A stretch of 64,000 bases of DNA from Rotaria sp. Silwood1 (GCA_905250075.1 CAJNOP010000055.1:97063-161062), one strand, 5' to 3'. Positions 50,480-61,239 are shown, numbered from the stretch's first letter. Made by a program: numbers and translations. The notes: a model not told the origin generated them from the letters alone.

Positions 50480-50690
50480 CAAAAAAACATAAACAGAGAA
50501 AAAGCGAAAAAGATTTTCGACTGTTTCCAAAAAAAAAATCATATTTTTCAAGCAGAAAATGACGAAAAGTTTTGAAAAAAAACGCAAGGCTAAATAAAAA
50601 AAATCATCTCATGAAATATCAAGCCTTGAGCTATCTTCTAATTCATTTATTTCAATTTCCATGTTTTTCAAAAAAATTCACTGTTTTCAA
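50480..50690. repeat. Dispersed repeat, copy A (partner at 53040-53235)
   Basis: Shared words in the same order and orientation: AGAAAAAGCGAAAAA, GACGAAAAGTTTTGAAAA, and GAGCTATCTTCTAATTCATT followed by TATTTCAATTTCC. Copy B reads AGAAAAAGCGAAAAAC, GACGAAAATCTTGAAAAT, GGGCTATCTTCCCATG, TATCTCAATTTCGG. The two copies flank the MsrA gene as direct repeats. Confidence 0.55.
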
Positions 50691-50788
50691 GGTGAACTTG
50701 AGTAAAAAATATATCTATTGTAAAGTTATTCTTAATTCGTATGAAACCATTAAACACTTTAAGATATATAATTTATTTAGCTATAATG

Positions 50789-51388
50789 TTAATAGTACAG
50801 TTTATGGTTGCAGTAACCATCAGGCTGGTTCTCTAGATATCGTTGATGATAAGGTTCGGCCACGAAAAACTGCAGACCATCGGCGGGTTGTATTTGCGTA
50901 ACAATTTTTCCTTTGATTTTACCACTAGCTTGTACTTCATCACGTACTTGTTCTGCAATCTTTTCTTGTTCTTTGGTATGAGTGAAGATAACAGAACGAT
51001 ATTGAGTGCCTCGATCATTTCCTTGTCGATTCAAAGTAGTTGGATCATGCATACGAAAGAAGAAGCGAACTAAGTCACTATATGCCAATTGGCTAGGTTC
51101 GTAAGATACTTGTAAGACTTCAGCATGATTCGTTGTACCAGTACAAACATCTTGGTAGGTAGCTTTGGAAGAACCACCCATATAACCAACGGCGAATGAC
51201 TTTAAATAATCTCCAAATTGTTTGCGAAAAAATTTCTCTGTACCCCAAAAACAACCAGCACCAAATGTGGCTAATTCCAAACCGGCTTTACTTGCTGCTG
51301 CCATATTTTTTTGTTGTGTAACAAACGTTAGAAATAAACAGATTGTGAATAATGTTTTGCAACTAACAAAAGTACACATCGAACACAT
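50789..51388 (-). CDS. msrA: Peptide methionine-S-sulfoxide reductase
   Basis: MsrA reduces the S epimer of methionine sulfoxide in proteins, using thioredoxin, and repairs oxidative damage. The single-exon frame encodes 199 aa from the first ATG. The catalytic motif GCFWG is at about residues 45-49 (C46), followed by the family signatures YMGG, YQDVCTGTTNHAEVLQV and the HDPTTLNRQGNDRGTQYRS block. The C-terminus GYCNHKLYY supplies a likely resolving Cys (C193). The first 28 residues (MCSMCTFVSCKTLFTICLFL...) are hydrophobic and could be a signal or membrane anchor; the internal ATG at 51304 (MAAASKAG) would give a cytosolic 171-aa form, near the usual bacterial and fungal size. Which start is used decides localisation. 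The gene lies between two direct copies of a dispersed repeat. Strong oxidative-repair capacity suits a desiccation-tolerant rotifer, which is inference. Confidence 0.93.
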   Translation of the reverse strand: MCSMCTFVSCKTLFTICLFLTFVTQQKNMAAASKAGLELATFGAGCFWGTEKFFRKQFGDYLKSFAVGYMGGSSKATYQDVCTGTTNHAEVLQVSYEPSQLAYSDLVRFFFRMHDPTTLNRQGNDRGTQYRSVIFTHTKEQEKIAEQVRDEVQASGKIKGKIVTQIQPADGLQFFVAEPYHQRYLENQPDGYCNHKLYY

Positions 51389-52709
51389 TACATAAGCTTT
51401 CTTTTGCTTTCTTTCTTTTCTTTTTTGGCTGTTCTTTCATATCATCTGTTTATCGTATGATAGAAGAAGAAAAACTAGGCAAAAAAATCGACGACTTCTT
51501 ACATTTTCTTTTTTTTTCTCTTTTTTGTGTTCTGTAAGCGCGAAGGCTAAGCGTTACATCACCACATGTTTTATGTCGTAGCACGTGAAAGAAACTAGAA
51601 TTCTTCATTGTGATTATATTATAATTATATTTTGTATATATCAGAGTTATACAGAATGCTTTACCCATTGTTTTTAGTCACTCACAAGATTTATTTTCAA
51701 ACTGCGCGAACAGAATAAGTAGACATGTTGCTTCGCTAATATTGTGCATAAATAATAATTAAACTATCGAATAGATTGCATGCATGCTTGATATAATAAA
51801 ATAAGCATGTGTTGAATAAAAATAGAATAATCTATTTATATATTGCAACTTATGAATTGCTTCTATTCGACTATGTTATTCACATATTATTTCATACATC
51901 TTTAATGTGAAAACTAGATGAATATAAAACGTGATATGATAAAGCATGAACTTCAAGCTTCGAAAAAACGATATATAATAAAAAACAAATAACATTTTCT
52001 ACTATTTATCAGGGATGGTCATTCTCCTGAGAGCTGCAGTTAACTTTTCTTGTTGTCCTTATTTTAATTATCTCGAAGCTGCTTTAACTAACAAAAAAAA
52101 CGTCAACAACTGTTCACTGAGAGATTGCTTTTACTGCTAACGATAATTTAAGATTCCTCAGATCGACACCAAGTCTCGCTACATGAAATTTCGAAAAAAA
52201 TGATATATCTCGTAAAAAACGGATAATCGATTCACGGCTTAATGTATACTTTTTCTCAACATGTTACATGGCATATAGTTTTATTTCACTTTATTTAATT
52301 TATTTCAATTTATGGAAGTTTGATTTTCATGCAGCAATGTCACAACATGTTCACGATTAGATTTTTATAAAAAAAAAGGAAACATATTGGATCAAAAACT
52401 AGACTGATCGATCTATCTTGAAGAAAGACAAATGCAACCTGCTGTCCTAAAATTTTGTTCTTCAGCAATCGATCATCTTCTCGAAGTTAAATGAATGTGT
52501 TAGAATAACAAGTGATTGTATTTTGCACAAGATAATAATTAAGGCCGCCCTCAAAAATAGATCTCAGCCCAGGAACATCCAAATTAGATGAAACTTTCAG
52601 GATATGTTGGGCCTGAAAACAGAAGACTACCGTAAAATTTTCAGCCCGAAATCTTAAGGTTTCAGGGAGATATGAACCAAACAATGGTCAAAACTGACTC
52701 TTTTGGCAT

Positions 52710-53022
52710 CCTAAATTTTTCGATTCTGGTTCGTTCAATATATTAATATTTTTTTTTTTGTTGGAAAGAGCATGTCAAGCTGAAGGGCATGATGGGGCTC
52801 TTTTTTTTTAAATAGTCCTATTTTAAGCTCAAAAAAAGGATCACAACTTCAATGACTGAAAAAAGTGTCAAAAAATGGTAACCAAATCATATAACTGGCT
52901 GTATATTGACTAAACAAAGGCTTAATTAAAAAAGGGCCTCATCATGCCCTGCATCTTGAGACGGTCTTTCAAACAAAAAAAAAAATATTGATGCATTGAA
53001 GGAACCAGGAAGGACAAATTTG
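52710..53022. repeat. Inverted-repeat element
   Basis: The left arm (about 52719-52812: TCTGGTTCGTTCAATATATT, TTTGTTGGAAAGAGC, AAGGGCATGATGGGGCTCTT) pairs with the right arm (about 52925-53015: AAAGGGCCTCATCATGCCCT, GTCTTTCAAACAAA, AATATTGATGCATTGAAGG, AACCAGGAAGG). The loop of about 110 bp is AT-rich. Flanks on the left (GGGCCTGAAAACAGAAG, AAAATTTTCAGCCCGAAA) show further self-similarity, so the whole element may extend from about 52530 to 53235. Confidence 0.7.
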
Positions 53023-53039
53023 GGATGCGCTTTTGAGAA

Positions 53040-53235
53040 AGCGGAAACCCAGAAAAAGCGAAAAACATTTTTTGATTTTTCAAAAAACAGCTGGTTTTTC
53101 GAATAGGAGTTGACGAAAATCTTGAAAATTTTTTGGGAAAAATAAAGTAGCGAGAAAAACAGATTATCGTTTATGAAAGAGCAGATGACGGGCTATCTTC
53201 CCATGTATTTATCTCAATTTCGGAATTTTTGACGC
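53040..53235. repeat. Dispersed repeat, copy B (partner at 50480-50690)
   Basis: See copy A for the shared words. This copy abuts the right arm of the inverted repeat, which suggests that both are parts of one mobile element and that copy A is a fragment of it. Confidence 0.5.
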
Positions 53236-54083
53236 ATATTGACTTTTTCTGAAGAGGGGGCGTTAAACAAGTGCGCAATTCAATTTGCCATCGCGTTTCG
53301 TGTTATTTATTAACATAAAAATACTCATCAGGGTCCTGCAGTTACAATTTTACGCACGAAAAAATAAAAATTAAAAAATACAAAAAATAATAGAGCAGGA
53401 ATATAATAATATTGTCAAATTCAATTAAGGTTGCAACACGAATACGAACTATTGTTAATATTAATAATCAACATTTTCACGTAAAGAATCTACTACTCCT
53501 TCTTATTGCAAACTAATGTTTTACATTGTATCAAGAGAGTATAGTTCATACCAAAAATTTGCAATTTGTGTCAAAAAATAATGCTCGTAAAGAAAAAATG
53601 CAAGCCAACATTTGTTGTTACTTTATTTCGATCAACTAGCTCAAAAAAAAAGAGTAGTGATGAAGCAATGATGTTCACAAAGAAAATGAATTACACTAGA
53701 GATGTGTTCACTTTATTGAAAATGTTTTTTCAAGAACGTTGTTTAAGTCTTTTTCACTACACAAATGTTGTTATTTGCAATCGAAGGCGGTGGAAAATTT
53801 AGACGATTCCATAAGAGTTTTGATACACTGGCTGTATAAACCGATCAATCGAATAGAATAAGAAATAAATGTTTGAGTCATCCTAGACAGTAATTCAATC
53901 TATGAAAGTCTCGTGGTTCACTGTCTATGTATCTATTCTGTAACTGATTTGATTGTAACGGTCTCTATCATATATTACTTTATTATTGCTTCCCTTAAAT
54001 GACCAATCTAAAATTGTTATTAATCGACTGTTATTCCTAACCTTAAAATTATTTTGTATGCCGGGTTTTTCAATTAAAAAAAA

Positions 54084-55002
54084 ATGAGCACTGTCACACG
54101 AGAAATAAATACAGCTGTCATACGAGTCTGTACATTCAATTTACGTTTTGCTAATATTGATAAAGGCACACCAAATGAATGGGAAAAACGAAGACCAATT
54201 CTAAAAGATTGTCTCAAAAAAATGCAACCAACAATAATCGGAACACAAGAAGGTTATCCACCACAACTTAACAATATTCTTGATGATTTAAATGAGTAAA
54301 TTATGTCATAATTCATCACCTTAGAAAACGACGAGTGTTTTTTTTTTTCGTAGATCTACAAAATGTTGGTCATGGATGGGTGAAGAACTTGATGATTGGC
54401 ATATAATTAATGCTATATTCTATCGTCATGATTTACTTTCACTTATTTCAACAAAAACATTTTGGTTCAATGAACATCCTTCAACAATTGGTTCCGCTTG
54501 GGATACAAAACATCCTCGTGGTTGTACACGTGCTCAATTTCAACATATAATAACCAAGCAACCATTCATTATCTACAATGTTCATCTAGATTGGCCATCT
54601 CAAAAAGCACGTCATTACTCAATACCTGTTCTATTATCACAAATAGAAGAAAATGGTGATCATGTTGATAAAGTTATTGTTACTGGAGATTTTAATAATT
54701 GGCCAGAAGAAGTTGAAAATGAAACACCTATTGATAAACTTATTCTATTAGGACAACAAGCATCTGAAATCGAACAAATGAAAAAAGCTGGTTTTGTTGA
54801 TACATATCAGCATGGTGAAACACCAACGTTTAATGGTTTTCGATCGGTTGGTTATGGTCCAAAAATTGATTTTGTGTGGATTTCATCAAATAGCGTTTAT
54901 CGTGTTAAAGGTGAAACAAAAGTTGATGAGTATCATGACGAAAATGGCTTTTTTCCATCTGATCATTTTCCTGTATATGCGGATCTGATACATACTGGAT
55001 AG
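54084..55002 (+). CDS. Endonuclease/exonuclease/phosphatase (EEP) superfamily enzyme
   Basis: Two exons, 54084-54295 and 54354-55002, with a 58-bp intron, encode 286 aa without a signal peptide. This is a complete EEP (DNase I/AP-endonuclease/deadenylase fold) domain: N19 in TFNLRF, E56 in GTQEG for the metal ion, the NVHLD pair at about 148-150, D183 and N185 in VTGDFNNWP, a later Asp in PKIDFVW, and the C-terminal S273-D274-H275 in SDHFP. All metal- and phosphate-binding positions are kept, so hydrolysis of a phosphodiester or phosphomonoester is expected; the substrate (nucleic acid, sphingomyelin or phosphoinositide) cannot be read from the motifs. The compact form resembles bacterial and fungal stand-alone EEP proteins, so a horizontally acquired origin is possible. 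AATAAA lies at 55132-55137. Confidence 0.88.
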
Positions 55003-55131
55003 GTATTTTATTTATATGTTACATCGATTTTCAACATAGACATATTGTTTTATGAGATATTGAATATCTTTGTTTTTCTGAGTAAAAAGAAATTTCAACT
55101 TATCGAAATATCTGTAAAAATATTTGCCTCG

Positions 55132-55137
55132 AATAAA
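55132..55137 (+). terminator. Polyadenylation signal AATAAA for the EEP gene
   Basis: Perfect hexamer 130 bp after the stop codon. Positional support only. Confidence 0.4.
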
Positions 55138-55667
55138 TTGTTTTAAACTACAAGTACACAATGCAATCGAGAGGTGATAGTTGAATTTAGTTGAGCATTT
55201 TTTTTTTTATTTGAAAGATTTTTTTTTGTTTTATTTTTATTTTGAACTCATCTTTTATGTGAAACATATGTTTATGCTATCTTTTTTATCAATTAAATGC
55301 GTTTTATAATAAAACTACTTTTCTAAGTATAATTTTTTCATTCAAACTTTGAATTAAAATAATAGCATTCAATTTAATGCCACCATCATTCTGAACTGAA
55401 CTCATGTACAACTATTAGCCAACCTAACGAAAAAAGATGTCGCATTTTTTTATCATAAAAGCGAGTTTTTTCATCATTAGATGTAAACAATATTGCTGAA
55501 GATTTTTCATAGTCTTATTGATCGCATGTTATATTAAGCTTCATTTGTCTAACAATAAGAACCTAGCTAATCAGTTCGATATTGAATGCATTTTCTAATA
55601 AGATTATTAAGACAATCTTATTGTTTCCACAACTATATCGTAATAGATAGCAAAAGTAATTAGCAAA

Positions 55668-55852
55668 GAGAATAATTCTTTTTCTTTTACTCATACATCA
55701 ACAATTGAACGAGTTATAGCCTTATCGTTTCTACCATATCATGGTACAGATGTCTGGCACGTATAAAGATGCAAAATAGTAGAAGATAAAGCCATAACTC
55801 GTTTAAATCTTGAGACAGGAACGAATCAGAAAAGAATTATTCTATTCGCTGA
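55668..55852. repeat. Short foldback element
   Basis: Left arm AGCAAAGAGAATAATTCTTT ... CGAGTTATAGCCTTATCG and right arm GATAAAGCCATAACTCG ... AAGAATTATTCTATTCGCTG are reverse complements over about 70 bp with some mismatches. The loop of roughly 40 bp centres on ATGGTACAGATGTC. It would form a MITE-like hairpin. Confidence 0.72.
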
Positions 55853-57325
55853 TTGTATTTGCCATCGATTGCGAAATAATCGTGATAAAAATAATGTTAT
55901 CTTAAGCATCATATTAGACATTGAACTAGTTAACTGAGTTTTTCTCGTCGAATGAAGGAAACTTAGGAAAATACCAACAATTGAAACAATAGTTCTCAAT
56001 TTTTCAACAGAGCTAAGACTGATGCTTATGTAGTACTTGATGTGTGTCCTCAATAAGACTTTTGCGTCTTACATGAAAGACAAACCTGATAAAGTTATTT
56101 TGCTTGTCGTCCTTCACTGTGCAAAATGATATACAAAAGTCCTTTCAATCGATTGACAAGCAGGAGAAATACCGCAGATAGTAACTAAAATTCCAAGAAC
56201 CAACAAGTACAAGTACTTGCTATAGTTGAACATAGTTTCTGGTTGAATGGGCCGCATATCAAACAAGTATATAGAGGCGTTTTGTAGCCGTTCAAAAACG
56301 AATAAAATCAAGCTATCGAGCTTGAAGTTATTCCAAAATGAGATAGGAGTTATAATCAAAATATTTGAGTTTGATGAAAATTATTCATCCTAGCTCAGCT
56401 AGTGGCAGCATAACAAGCAAGACAATGATCTAGAAAATAATTTACTTCATGAATTTTCTTCGTTCATTTCACTGTCAATAATACAGAATGTGTCTACTAA
56501 ATGTGTATGTTGATTTTAGCGGAGGTATGTTTTTATATTAATAATAGCCTGAAGATGTCAACATCGTTGAAAAAACATGACGTAAAATAAATTGAACAAT
56601 ACGAAAAGAAATTACAGATATTGCCTCAATTCAATAACGTTCTAAGTCTCAAGTTATTATTAACAGTTTTTGTATTTGATAGAGATAAACAACTTCATTA
56701 TGAACTATTCTCATATCGTTCAAGCCGAACTTGATGCAAGTGAGCTCGTACTGTGTTTGTGGATCTTGTCATCTACACCATCGTATAAAACGTGTATGTT
56801 TACTATAATTCACCATAGTACACTTCGATCAGTTCTTTGTCTCTAGAAAAAGAAAAGATTTTCACTTTACGGTATCACAAAATGATTCATACATGTCGAA
56901 TATCGTGCATCTATGAAGCTTTTTATTTGAAAAGGGCTGAATTATACCGAAGTCACTAATCAGTCTGACATGGACAGAACAATGGATGAGATTCGCGTCT
57001 TGATTATTTTTCAGTTGTTCACTAATCGCGCTACTATTCAACTGTTTTTGAATAAAAAGCTTTATGAGTGCTCGATTTTCGACTTGTCTGAAACATTCTC
57101 AAACATGGTAGTGAAAATCTTTTCTTCAATTGGAAAGAATGAAGTGATCAATGCACAACAAAGTAAATCCTGGTAAAATGCATGCTCCACAGGATGGTAT
57201 ATGTGAAACAGTCCAAGAACATAGTACTGAATCAGTTGCACGAACTTTTCGGACAATCTGATAGTTAATGCACTCCTTCGTAAGTTTTTTTTTCCATTTC
57301 TTCTATCTCGACGTATGCATCAAGA

Positions 57326-57418
57326 GGGTATGGGTGTGTGAACGAGGGTGTAGGTGAATGTGGGTGTGAATCTTCTCTTAGCCCACACCCACATCATACA
57401 CCGGCACTCACCCACACC
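57326..57418. repeat. TGTGGG-like foldback island
   Basis: A G-rich arm (GAGGGTATGGGTGTGTG, GGGTGTAGGTGAATGTGGG) is followed by a C-rich arm (GCCCACACCCACATC, CACTCACCCACACC). It directly abuts the GAATTGG element at 57419. This is the clearest of the interstitial telomere-like islands. Confidence 0.65.
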
Positions 57419-57668
57419 TAGGGATGCACCAATTTCAATTCTGGGCTTGAAATTGTCGGAATTGGAATAGGTTGGAATCGGTCAGACGTGGAATTGGCCA
57501 GAATTGGAGTTGATCAGAATTGGTTTTTGTAAAATCACTGATTTCGACAAATTATCGATCCATTACCAATGTTTCAGACCAATTTCAATTCCGACCAGTT
57601 CCAATTCCAACGAATTTCGACAATTCTAAGAATTGAAATTGGTCGGAACTGGAATTGTTCCATCCCTA
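57419..57668. repeat. 250-bp MITE-like element built of GGAATTGG/CCAATTCC words
   Basis: The ends are perfect 8-bp inverted repeats, TAGGGATG at 57419-57426 and CATCCCTA at 57661-57668. Inside, the words GGAATTGG, CAGAATTGG, CCAATTTCAATTCC, CCAGTTCCAATTCC recur on both strands, so the entire element can fold on itself. No ORF. It has the design of the CGGTTAACCG and CGTATACG elements further right but a different word. Confidence 0.75.
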
Positions 57669-58961
57669 CTCGCAGCCACAGTTATATACTTTTGAACGTA
57701 TTTGATCAAAATATAAAAAAGACATATTTAGACTAATATGAAATTGAAAGTTACTCAAAATAGCAATGGTTATGCTTTGATCTGTTGAGTAACTCTCATG
57801 AGCAATAAGCCAGACGATAAACATTTTATTGTTGAACTCGAAATGATTACAATGCATGAGTTTGATAAACATTATCAAAGAAGTATCAAAGGGTAACACT
57901 AGTTACACTACCTAATATCATAATTATTATCAGCTGCATCAGGATTTTTGGTCAGAAGAGAAGAGAATATTATAGTGCCGCTACTAATAATCATAGAAGA
58001 TGTAAACTTCTTAGTTAAGAGAAACCTATCTTTTTCTTCCAGATAGTCAATTTGCAGCGATAGAAGATAGATATATTTTACATGACATGTGTATTTTTTC
58101 CCATCAGAGTAGGCAATTCATTAAAATAGAAACATACATAACATAGTTCCGCTGTGACTGTATTTTTCGTCCTTTAATATTCTTGATTTTAGGATTGAGA
58201 GGTATTTTTTAACATATATTCTTTCTTTGTTATTGAAATGTTGATACGTGAGAATAGAACAGAGAGACAATGGGAATTTTGACTGGTCATGTTTTTTATT
58301 CAGTCTGTTCATACCAAGAGAAAATAGATGTTGCTTGTTTTCAAAAAATGTAATTTTTATCAGCTTGATACAGATTTATTGCTTAACAAAATTGTTTTTT
58401 TCTGACACTCAATTGATAGAAATAAAACAAATATACCACTTATGTAAAACTATCCACTATAGTTTTTCTTCGATCAAGTATGTATTTGTTAACACAGAGA
58501 TATTACTCTTCAGTAATAATACCTGTAACGGTAGAAGGTATACCCTCTTTATTTTGTATGTATGTATATATATCTGCATTTTTTTCCCATTAAGTCCTCA
58601 ATACTTGGCATCAGTAACGTATCTCGTATTTAGTACATATGAGCTTTGTCTTACATAAAGTACTCAATTCATAGCAGTAGAAAGATATATGCTTCTTGTT
58701 TTATATAGTATATTTGATTTCATCTAATATTCAGCTATAGGTATAAAGAGACATTCAGATAGCACTATACTGTATAGTCGTTATTGTTAATGAGTAGTTC
58801 GTTCATAAAGTAGAAAGAGATATTCCTTATCCAATAGAAATTAGTTAGATGATATTAAATCTTCAGTTTTAAATGAGTTTGAAATCGATTTTTTTTTTTA
58901 TCATTTTTTTTTCTTTAATATTGACATGAGAATTAGTGTAGTATACTAAACATTACCCATG

Positions 58962-59892
58962 TCGTTCGAACCGGTCAAAAACCGCCGGTTAACCGCGCAT
59001 AACCGTTCGGTTTACTGCGGCTAACCAAAAATGTTTCGGTCAACCGAGGGTTAATTTCGGTTAACCAGCAGTAACTACGGTCAAACGACAATTCTTTAAC
59101 AGCATCCCTCATTCCTTCTCTCACTCCGTCAGTATGACAGATCTAATTCATCTAATAAATTTATACTTACATTTGACTCAGTTGTTGGACTAATTCTAAA
59201 GAATACAAGGAAATAGTGTATTTATTTACAAATTTTGACTTACCTTTCAATGAACTATGGGATGAAATCTAAATAAAAAATAATAATTTTGTTTGTTAAA
59301 AACTTATACTTACCATTGAATTAACTATTGAACCAAATCTACATATTAAGAAAAAAATTTATAAATTTATATTTACTTTTAAATAAGTTGTTGAATCGAA
59401 GCTAAATAAAAAAAATATCTTTTATAAATAGATACTTACTGACCATTTTGACATTGAGACACATCTAAATAAAAGAGAAAAATATAATTTTTTTAAATAA
59501 ACACTTATTTTTCCTTTGGATATTGAGATCGATCTGAATAAAGGAGAAAGAGAATATACTTATTATTCATTTGGACGTCGAGATTAATCTAAACGAGACG
59601 AAAGAAAAAAAATTATGCAGAATGACACTTACGGTGCATTCAACGTTGAGGTGAACCTAAATAAAAGAAAAAAAATTATGAATACTTACGGTTATGTATA
59701 TAATATTTTTTAATAATTAATGCAAATTATATAAAACGCTCGGTTGCCCTCACTTAACCAACGGTTTGCATTTTAACCGTCGGCTAACCGCAGTTAACCG
59801 ATGGTTCGATTTTGACCGCCAGCTAACCGCGGTTAACCGACGATTTTAGTGGAAACCATCGGTTACCGGCGGTTTTGCCAAAAAAAAGACGA
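58962..59892. repeat. 0.93-kb element with arms of CGGTTAACCG-like palindromic words
   Basis: The left end GTCGTTCGAACCGGTCAAAA followed by ACCGCCGGTTAACCG pairs with the right end CGGTTACCGGCGGTTTTGCC followed by AAAAAAAAGACGAC, giving imperfect terminal inverted repeats. Both arms (about 58962-59095 and 59738-59885) carry many degenerate copies of CGGTTAACCG, such as GCGGCTAACC, CGGTCAACCG, GCGGTTAACCGACG. The sequence AT flanks both ends and might be a two-base target duplication. The centre is the tandem array described next. No transposase is encoded. Confidence 0.75.
59165..59690 (-). repeat. Tandem array of 25-nt blocks bordered by splice-site-like sequences
   Basis: Read on the minus strand, eight units of about 55-73 bp each show a TTTATTTAG-like acceptor, a block of 24-25 nt, and a GTAAGT-like donor. 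Blocks in plus coordinates: 59171-59195, 59244-59268, 59314-59338, 59377-59401, 59440-59464, 59509-59533, 59564-59588, 59633-59656. Seven of eight are exactly 25 nt. Two have lost the donor GT (ATAAGT). Blocks share the pattern ATTNNNTCTCAAnnTCAA loosely. Intervening pieces are 30-48 bp, shorter than other introns here. It is either a decayed row of microexons or a repeat whose unit carries splice consensus; translation across blocks shows nothing recognisable. Confidence 0.6.
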
Positions 59893-60099
59893 CATAGGTA
59901 GATTAGATTTAATACTAATATTTCGATTATATAATTACTTTGCTATTTGTCGAGTTTTATCTCTTATTTTTAGATTATATAAATTTATTTTTTATTTTTT
60001 AGCTTATTAAAAAGGATAAATGAAATAGATAAGTATCAATTTAATTAAATGGGAATGTTCAACTTGACTGTAGTTCCAAATTCTTTTTTTTCCATGCAG

Positions 60100-60145
60100 C
60101 TTTGATGATATATCGAAACAATACGATGATATATCATCGAAGCTG
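60100..60145. repeat. GATGATATATCATCG palindromes
   Basis: TTTGATGATATATCGAAAC is followed 5-20 bp later by ACGATGATATATCATCGAAG, a perfect short palindrome. The same palindrome recurs at about 60330-60345 within the CGTATACG element, so the two probably belong to one repeat. Confidence 0.5.
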
Positions 60146-60244
60146 TGTGAGAATCAAAGAATTGGAGGCTTCAGTCAGACTGGACACCCAAACGATTATT
60201 TTCTCTATTTTTGGAGAGAGGGAAGGTAGAAAAAGATTGCATGG

Positions 60245-60432
60245 AATACAATGACAATCGACATTGTATACGACTGTGTACGATCGTCTGCGATGGTCGT
60301 ATACAAGTTGTATTTCGCCGTATACGACACGATGATATATCATCGTAACTCTGGCAACTATTAATACGGCGAAATACAATCGTATACGATCGTAATTTAC
60401 GCTGTATACGACTATACACGATCGCTTACGAC
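60245..60432. repeat. Foldback island built of CGTATACG/CGATCG words
   Basis: Words such as GTATACGACTGTGTACGATCG, ATGGTCGTATAC, CGCCGTATACGACACG, ATCGTATACGATCGT and GTATACGACTATACACGATCG recur on both strands. An exact pairing, TTGTATTTCGCCGTAT (about 60309) with AATACGGCGAAATACAA (about 60363), encloses the palindrome GATGATATATCATCG. Overlapping minus-strand frames here are repeat artefacts. Confidence 0.7.
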
Positions 60433-60589
60433 TGTCCTAATGTTCGTCCCAGGGCATTATATTACAACTAGCGAGAACCCATGCATACTGCACGGCAGTG
60501 TATTTTTCTTTAACGTATGACCTGAAAGCTCTAACCTTTCATTCGGTAACAGGCACAGAGACACTCGACATTATGTACATAGAAGCCCT

Positions 60590-61200
60590 ACGGCGTGATA
60601 TTCTTATATTGCTAATACTCCATATAGCTTTACGGTCTTATAGCCTTACCGCTTGTAGTTTAACCCTCTTATAGCATTTCTTCCTTATCGCCATACCCCC
60701 TTATTGTCTTACAGCCTTACTCTTTAATAGCCTTATCTCCTTATTGACTTTCTCCCTTAAAGCCTTACCTCCTTGTAGCCTTACCCTTTGTACCCTTATC
60801 CCAATATTCTCTTCCATATAGTCTGACCCCCTTATAGCGTTCTCCTCTTATAGCCTACTCTCCCTCACTCTTACTACCTTATACCCATACCCCCTTATTG
60901 CCTTACTGCATTATAGCCTTACCCCTTACAGGCTTACCCCTTTATAGTCTTATCCCCTTATTGCCTCACTTCCTTATTCCCTTATCCTTTTATACTCTTA
61001 CCCTCTTATAGCGTGACCCCTTTATAGCATTATTCGCTTATTGCCTTACTTCATTATAGCTTTAGCCCCCTATAGTGTTCCCTACTTATAGTCTTCGCGC
61101 CATATAGCCTTATCTTCTTGTTGCCTTACTCCCTTAAAGCCTTACCCCCTATTGCCTTTCTCCTTTAAAGCCTTACCCTCTTATAGCCTTACTCGATCTT
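60590..61200. repeat. Degenerate satellite: CCTTATAGCCTTACCCC-type units
   Basis: About 600 bp of pyrimidine-rich repeats built from CCTTATAGCCTTACCCCCTT and CTTATTGCCTTACTCC units of roughly 17-21 bp, with many substitutions. No ORF. The strand bias (C+T-rich top strand) is strong. Confidence 0.85.
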
Positions 61201-61239
61201 TGACTTGAGACAGAGAAACACACTGAACATTACATATAT

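Larger units (their letters stand above)
43322..50788. other. Long gene desert holding a foldback element and a repeat half-copy
   Basis: No domain-bearing ORF. Frames at 43711-44036 overlap on both strands; the 87-codon frame at 46049-46312 has an ordinary composition but no recognisable family and no splice partners. Two repeat structures inside (47403-48490 and 49090-49370) and a dispersed repeat at 50480-50690 are listed separately. Confidence 0.5.
51389..54083. other. Intergenic region, mostly repeats
   Basis: No supported gene. Frames at 51450-51668 (minus), 52487-52684 (minus, inside repeat sequence) and 53566-53802 (plus) have no domain. The region contains the inverted repeat 52710-53022 and dispersed repeat copy B. 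Confidence 0.5.
55138..58960. other. Intergenic region with three short foldback repeats
   Basis: Frames at 55826-56053, 56114-56359, 56970-57176 and 58248-58658 have no domain and low-complexity or cross-strand overlapping translations. Repeats at 55668-55852, 57326-57418 and 57419-57668 are listed separately. Confidence 0.5.

Noticed and set aside
60134..60419. Two overlapping minus-strand ORFs of about 80 codons
   Set aside because: They cover the CGTATACG foldback island and reflect its words.
60590..61200. Regular spacing suggestive of a CRISPR-like array
   Set aside because: Units are adjacent and degenerate with no unique spacers; this is a satellite in a eukaryotic genome.
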